Positions 60,515-64,000 of a DNA stretch of 64,000 bases are shown here, piece after piece. Positions within the stretch are counted from its first letter, which is position 1, and every line of letters begins with the position of its first letter. The DNA is taken from NCBI GenBank assembly GCA_045650185.1, contig JAZRQY010000005.1:1-64000 (forward strand). Reading direction: 5' to 3'. The notes under the pieces are model-generated. The model was not told where the DNA came from. It made no database searches and was given only the letters and a program-made list of their open reading frames with translations. The stretch is from Scatosoma sp045650185. Its GTDB lineage: Bacteria > Bacillota > Clostridia > Christensenellales > Borkfalkiaceae. Made by a program: the position numbers and the translations under genes.

Positions 60515-61977
60515 TCTCGTCTACCACCTACGTACGTCTTGATTATATCCTCGTCCGAAAGTAGGTATTTTATACCCATTATCTCTTGATAATGCTCGCC
60601 ACCCTTGCCTGCTACGAGCAGAACGTCCCCCGACAACAGGTGGTCTATCGCATATTCTATCCCCTTTTCCCTATCGGGAATGATGGCATATGCAGTAGAA
60701 TACTTCCGATACCCCTTTTCAATCGCGCTGATAATATCCATTGGGTCTTCGTAGCGTGGATTATCCGAGGTCAATATGGCAAAATCCGCCGCTTGCGCCA
60801 CGCGCTCGCCCATCAAGGGGCGTTTGCCCTTATCCCGATTGCCGCCGCACCCGAACAGACATATAAGCCGCCCTTTCGTGTGCTTTCGCAAGGCGGACAA
60901 CGACTTTTCCAGCCCGTCGGGGGTGTGCGCAAAATCGACGAATATTTGCGCCCCACGATACTCTGCCACCCACTCCAGCCTGCCTTTTACCCCTCGCACT
61001 TCATGCAAGCCTTTCCGTATGCTCTCCATAGAAACCCCCAGCATACGCGCGCAGGTCGCCGCCGCAAGGGCGTTGTAGACGTTGTGAATGCCCGTCATCG
61101 ACAGGCGCACACCGCCAACGTCATCCAAAATATTCAAGACCATCTCGTAGCCGTCCAACCCCTCTCGTTCAACGATTGCAAAAGCGTCGCTCGGCGTGTC
61201 CAAACCGTAGTAAAACGCCCCTTTTTCTCGCTTTTCACCGATTTTTCGCCCTAAAGCGTCGTCGCCGTTTAAGATACAGAGGTCGCATTTTTTTGGAGTA
61301 AATAGCCCCTCTTTCGCCTCTGCATACAACTCCATCGACCCAAAAAAGTCGAGGTGGTCCTGCGATAAGTTGGTAAAGATGCACGCCGCATAGCGTATCG
61401 GCGCATCCTTCTTAAAGTACAGGGCGTGCGCGGAAACCTCCATCACGACGTACTGCACCCCTTCCTGCACCATATCCGCAAGCGTTTTTTGCAGAAAAAT
61501 CGGGTCGGGAGTCGTCAGTTCGGGGGCGATGCTCTTTCTGCCGTAAAAAATCCCCAAAGTGCCGATAATCCCCACTCGTTTCCCTGCCGCGCGCAAAATA
61601 GAGGCAAGCAGGTACGAGGTCGTCGTCTTTCCGTTCGTGCCCGTAATCCCGACGATGCGAAGCCGCTGAGAGGGATTGCCGTAAAACGCCGATGCGATGA
61701 GCGACATCGCTTCCCGACAATCGTCCACCAGAATCTGTGGCAAGCCCACCTCTAATTCCCGTTCGCAAACGAGCGCTACCGCCCCGAGACGTTTTGCCTC
61801 CTCGGCAAATGCGTGAGTGTCGTAGTTTGCGCCCACCCTGCAAAAGAACAAGTCACCCTTGCGGACGTATCGGCTATCGTCCGATAAGCCTTCCACCCAT
61901 ACCGTTTCCCAACCGTCCACAGCCCCGCCTGCAATCCTTGCGCTGTTTACCCCGTCTATCAATCCCTTTAAGTACAT
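60511..61977 (-). CDS. murE: UDP-N-acetylmuramoyl-tripeptide synthetase
   Basis: Adds the third residue to the peptidoglycan stem. 488 residues: DDSRYVRKGDLFFCRVG, ATP site GITGTNGKTTTSYLLASIL, SQDHLDFFGSM, FVDFAHTPDGLEKSL, and LTSDNPRYEDPMDII. The last, with its D-N-P-R, is the motif that selects meso-diaminopimelate over lysine in this family, so the wall is probably of the meso-DAP type. murF, which normally follows murE, is missing. A strong terminator lies only about 40 bp upstream and no promoter is obvious between, so expression may depend on read-through. Confidence 0.96.
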   Translation of the reverse strand: MYLKGLIDGVNSARIAGGAVDGWETVWVEGLSDDSRYVRKGDLFFCRVGANYDTHAFAEEAKRLGAVALVCERELEVGLPQILVDDCREAMSLIASAFYGNPSQRLRIVGITGTNGKTTTSYLLASILRAAGKRVGIIGTLGIFYGRKSIAPELTTPDPIFLQKTLADMVQEGVQYVVMEVSAHALYFKKDAPIRYAACIFTNLSQDHLDFFGSMELYAEAKEGLFTPKKCDLCILNGDDALGRKIGEKREKGAFYYGLDTPSDAFAIVEREGLDGYEMVLNILDDVGGVRLSMTGIHNVYNALAAATCARMLGVSMESIRKGLHEVRGVKGRLEWVAEYRGAQIFVDFAHTPDGLEKSLSALRKHTKGRLICLFGCGGNRDKGKRPLMGERVAQAADFAILTSDNPRYEDPMDIISAIEKGYRKYSTAYAIIPDREKGIEYAIDHLLSGDVLLVAGKGGEHYQEIMGIKYLLSDEDIIKTYVGGRRE

Positions 61978-62014
61978 AGCAATTCCCCACTTTTTCTATC
62001 TCTGCAACCAAAAA

Positions 62015-62045
62015 AATCCTGCAATATATTATATATTGCAGGATT
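62015..62045 (-). terminator. Terminator of the M20 peptidase gene
   Basis: Minus-strand AATCCTGCAATATAT pairs with ATATATTGCAGGATT perfectly and is followed by TTTTTGG. It lies between the peptidase and murE, which points the same way. Confidence 0.88.
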
Positions 62046-62113
62046 CCAATTATTCCATTCTATTAAATTATTTTTTGTCGAATTTTGTCTTTCTTCGGTT
62101 TTTGCAACCGTCC

Positions 62114-63262
62114 TTACAGGTAATAGGTAGCCACGACAAGGCGTTTTGCCGCCTCTTTCAGCGAGGCGAGATAGGCAAACTCATCCTTCGAATGCCAAGT
62201 ACCACCGCTTACCCCCATACATTCCACGCAGGGGATTCCTGCTTGAGTAACGTATGCGGCGTCCGAGCCCCCCGATTTATCCTCATCCTCAAACGGCGAC
62301 ATTCCGTTTTCAGCATAGATTTCGTTCATTCTCGCAAGCAGGCGGAGATTCGTTTCCGTCTTCTCCATACAAGGACGCTGACCAGAGATTTCTACCTCAC
62401 AACGACAGCCCTTGACGTGCTCTACCTTTGCAAGCTCCTTGACGTAATTGCAGATCCAGTCGTATTGCTCCTGCGTTTTATAGCGAACGTTTACGTTCAC
62501 CACGCATTTCCCCGGAACGGTGTTGGGGACGGTACCACCGCTGATGACACCGCAATTGCAGGTAAGCCCCTGTTCGTCCTTCAATTTTTCAAGCTCTATA
62601 ATCTTATAGGCGGCGTCCAAAATAGCATTCGCACCCTTCGTTGCGCACAAGGAAGAATGCGCCTCTTGACCCGTGATTGTGAACAGGAAATATAAAATCC
62701 CCTTTCTTGCCAAGCAAACCTTATCGTTTTCCCGACCTTCTAGATTGAAAAACGCCTCGCTCCCCTTCGCCTTTTCGCAGATGTAGCCTATCGTGGCTTT
62801 GTTGCTGATTTTACTGCCGCATTCCTCGTCGCTTTGAAGTAGCATCTGAACGGGACGAGAGGTGAAACCGCAATTTTGCAACGCTTCCATTGCATAAAAA
62901 CCACAGACGATACCGCCCTTGCAGTCAATCACGCCCGGGCCGTATATCTTTTCCGCATCCATACGCACGGCAGGATAGCCAAACATACCGTGTGGATGCA
63001 CCGTATCCATGTGCCCAGAGTAGGTGATAGGCGCCAAGCTTGCCTTCGGGTTCATCGTGACGGCTACCACGTTGCCTGCCACCTCTTGAGGAAATACCTC
63101 CACTTCCCAGCCGTTCAATTTCGCAAGACGGATAAAGTACTCCCCGACCTTATCCACGCCTGCCTTATCTTTTGTGGGGCTTTCGATATTGCAAACCTCT
63201 TCCCAGATAGAGAGGTATTTTTCTTCCAGTTTGTCAAGCTCTTCAATAAATCTTTTTAACAT
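62114..63262 (-). CDS. M20-family metallopeptidase (carboxypeptidase G2-like)
   Basis: A 382-residue zinc-dependent peptidase or deacylase. Metal ligands are in YSGHMDTVHPHGMFG (His, Asp), GPGVIDCKGGI (bridging Asp), LLQSDEECGSKIS (catalytic and ligand Glu pair), and GVSGGTWHSKDEF (His). The central lid domain contains TGQEAHSSLCATKGANAI. No signal peptide, so it is cytoplasmic. It has its own promoter and terminator and sits between the SpoVD-like and murE genes. Trimming peptides, possibly wall-derived, is one idea; the substrate is unknown. Confidence 0.9.
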   Translation of the reverse strand: MLKRFIEELDKLEEKYLSIWEEVCNIESPTKDKAGVDKVGEYFIRLAKLNGWEVEVFPQEVAGNVVAVTMNPKASLAPITYSGHMDTVHPHGMFGYPAVRMDAEKIYGPGVIDCKGGIVCGFYAMEALQNCGFTSRPVQMLLQSDEECGSKISNKATIGYICEKAKGSEAFFNLEGRENDKVCLARKGILYFLFTITGQEAHSSLCATKGANAILDAAYKIIELEKLKDEQGLTCNCGVISGGTVPNTVPGKCVVNVNVRYKTQEQYDWICNYVKELAKVEHVKGCRCEVEISGQRPCMEKTETNLRLLARMNEIYAENGMSPFEDEDKSGGSDAAYVTQAGIPCVECMGVSGGTWHSKDEFAYLASLKEAAKRLVVATYYL

Positions 63263-63294
63263 ATTTTTACCTACGCTTACTTTATGCTAATATC

Positions 63295-63323
63295 ATTATA
63301 CTACAATGACGAAAAAAAGTCAA
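63295..63323 (-). promoter_or_regulatory. Promoter of the M20 peptidase gene
   Basis: Minus-strand TTGACT (63318-63323), 17-bp spacer, TATAAT (63295-63300), about 30 bp before the start codon. Confidence 0.8.
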
Positions 63324-63332
63324 TAAATCCAC

Positions 63333-64000
63333 TTAGAAAATGTCGCCCGTGGTTAAACCGACAATGCCTTGGAATATCTCCCCTGCAATAGGAGCGGCAA
63401 CCACACTGCCGTAATACGCGCCCTGCGGCTCGTCAACGATGACGAGCGCCAAGTACTTAGGCGCTTCCACAGGGAAAAAGCCCACGAACGAGGATACGTA
63501 TTTCCCTGCCGCAATCCGTCCGTTTTCGTACTTTTGCGCCGTACCAGTCTTGCCGCCGACGCGCACGCCTTCCACCGCCGCCTTTTTACCGCTACCTTCC
63601 GCAACGACTCCCTCTAACATTTCCGCCATGATACGAGATGCCTTCTCGCTGATGACCGTGCGTTGGAGCTTGGGCTCCACTTCCTTTTCCACGTACCCGT
63701 CGGTCGCATACACCTTTTTGACGAGGTGTGGCGTATAGTATTTGCCACCGTTGATTGCCGCCGCCGTCGCGCAGGCAAGCTGTAATCCGCTGACCGCAAT
63801 CGTCTGCCCGAACCCGATTCTCGCAAGGTCGCAACCACGCACCGCGCCCTGCGGTAATAACAGCCCCAACGCCTCGCCGCTAAAATCCAAGCCCGTCGAT
63901 TTCCCAAATCCAAACGCCGAAAGGTATTGATAGAAGGTTTCCTTCCCCAGCGACATCGCAATATCCGTAAAACAAGGGTTACAACTGTTGTTAAGAGCCT
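63333..64000 (-). CDS. Penicillin-binding protein (FtsI/SpoVD type), C-terminal part, cut by the window edge
   Basis: The last 222 or so residues of a class B transpeptidase that cross-links septal or spore peptidoglycan. Visible are the NNSCNPCF segment near the window edge, which follows the SxN motif, IGFGQTIAVSGLQLACATAAAINGG and the KTG motif VGGKTGTAQKYENG. The coding frame runs without a stop through position 64000, so the start, membrane span and catalytic SxxK lie outside the window. A PASTA domain, diagnostic of SpoVD, is absent from the end seen here; the protein stops soon after the transpeptidase domain. Position at the head of the mur cluster fits either ftsI or spoVD. Confidence 0.92.
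   Translation of the reverse strand, partial: ALNNSCNPCFTDIAMSLGKETFYQYLSAFGFGKSTGLDFSGEALGLLLPQGAVRGCDLARIGFGQTIAVSGLQLACATAAAINGGKYYTPHLVKKVYATDGYVEKEVEPKLQRTVISEKASRIMAEMLEGVVAEGSGKKAAVEGVRVGGKTGTAQKYENGRIAAGKYVSSFVGFFPVEAPKYLALVIVDEPQGAYYGSVVAAPIAGEIFQGIVGLTTGDIF

Overview
The window is a 64 kb stretch of a Bacillota (Clostridia-type) chromosome, probably an uncultured gut lineage. Evidence seen here: Gram-positive style ribosome binding sites, sigma-A type promoters with 17-bp spacing, many rho-independent terminators, a SigK-type sigma factor with a hydrophobic pro-sequence, RNase Y, a SpoIIIE/FtsK translocase, and a division and cell-wall (dcw) cluster. The exact order or genus is inference; lipobox proteins with low-complexity Gly/Ser linkers, BspA-type LRR proteins and GH43/ABC loci are common in gut Clostridia.

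Layout. (1) 1-8.2 kb is ordinary chromosome: a GGGtGRT protein/NifU-like scaffold pair, sigK, RNase P RNA, pyruvate kinase, a CapA-family protein and a BspA-type LRR lipoprotein. (2) 8.4-11.1 kb is a scarred integration site: a complete tRNA-Glu, further copies of its 3' end, related repeat units, an AT-rich two-gene cassette, a remnant of a tRNA-Thr 3' end, and a 5'-truncated L-rhamnose isomerase gene. (3) 11.2-36.8 kb is a carbohydrate-use island: an ABC sugar importer, a large multi-module surface lipoprotein, two GH43 proteins, GH88, GH123-like and GH109-like enzymes, a SASA esterase, KduI and KduD-type enzymes and an AraC regulator. It ends with an AraC remnant, a second identical tRNA-Glu and an intact tRNA-Thr. 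(4) 37.9-64 kb is core: rny, nadE, recA-cinA-pgsA-rimO-ftsK, then murC, ftsZ-ftsA, ftsQ-murA-ftsW-murD-mraY-murE, an M20 peptidase, and the 3' end of a penicillin-binding protein gene running off the right edge. Almost everything in this block is on the minus strand.

How the island may work (inference). The lipid-anchored GH43, the esterase and the modular protein act outside the cell; the binding protein and two permeases import oligosaccharides; the cytoplasmic GH88 enzyme removes a 4,5-unsaturated uronate, which KduI and the KduD-like dehydrogenase pass towards 2-keto-3-deoxygluconate. GH123-like and GH109-like proteins hint at N-acetylgalactosamine-bearing glycans such as chondroitin-type chains, but no polysaccharide lyase is present, so the substrate is unproven. 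The two main promoters (GH43 lipoprotein and kduI) share the same architecture and a common upstream motif, pointing to the AraC protein at 29.2 kb as their regulator.

The most unusual parts are the tRNA-Glu-anchored repeat and cassette array with duplicated flanks around the island, a KduI fused to a carbohydrate-binding-like domain, a 43-codon small gene in front of a secreted protein, tandem dyads upstream of sigK, and a self-contained M20 peptidase unit inside the dcw cluster, which here lacks murF and murG.
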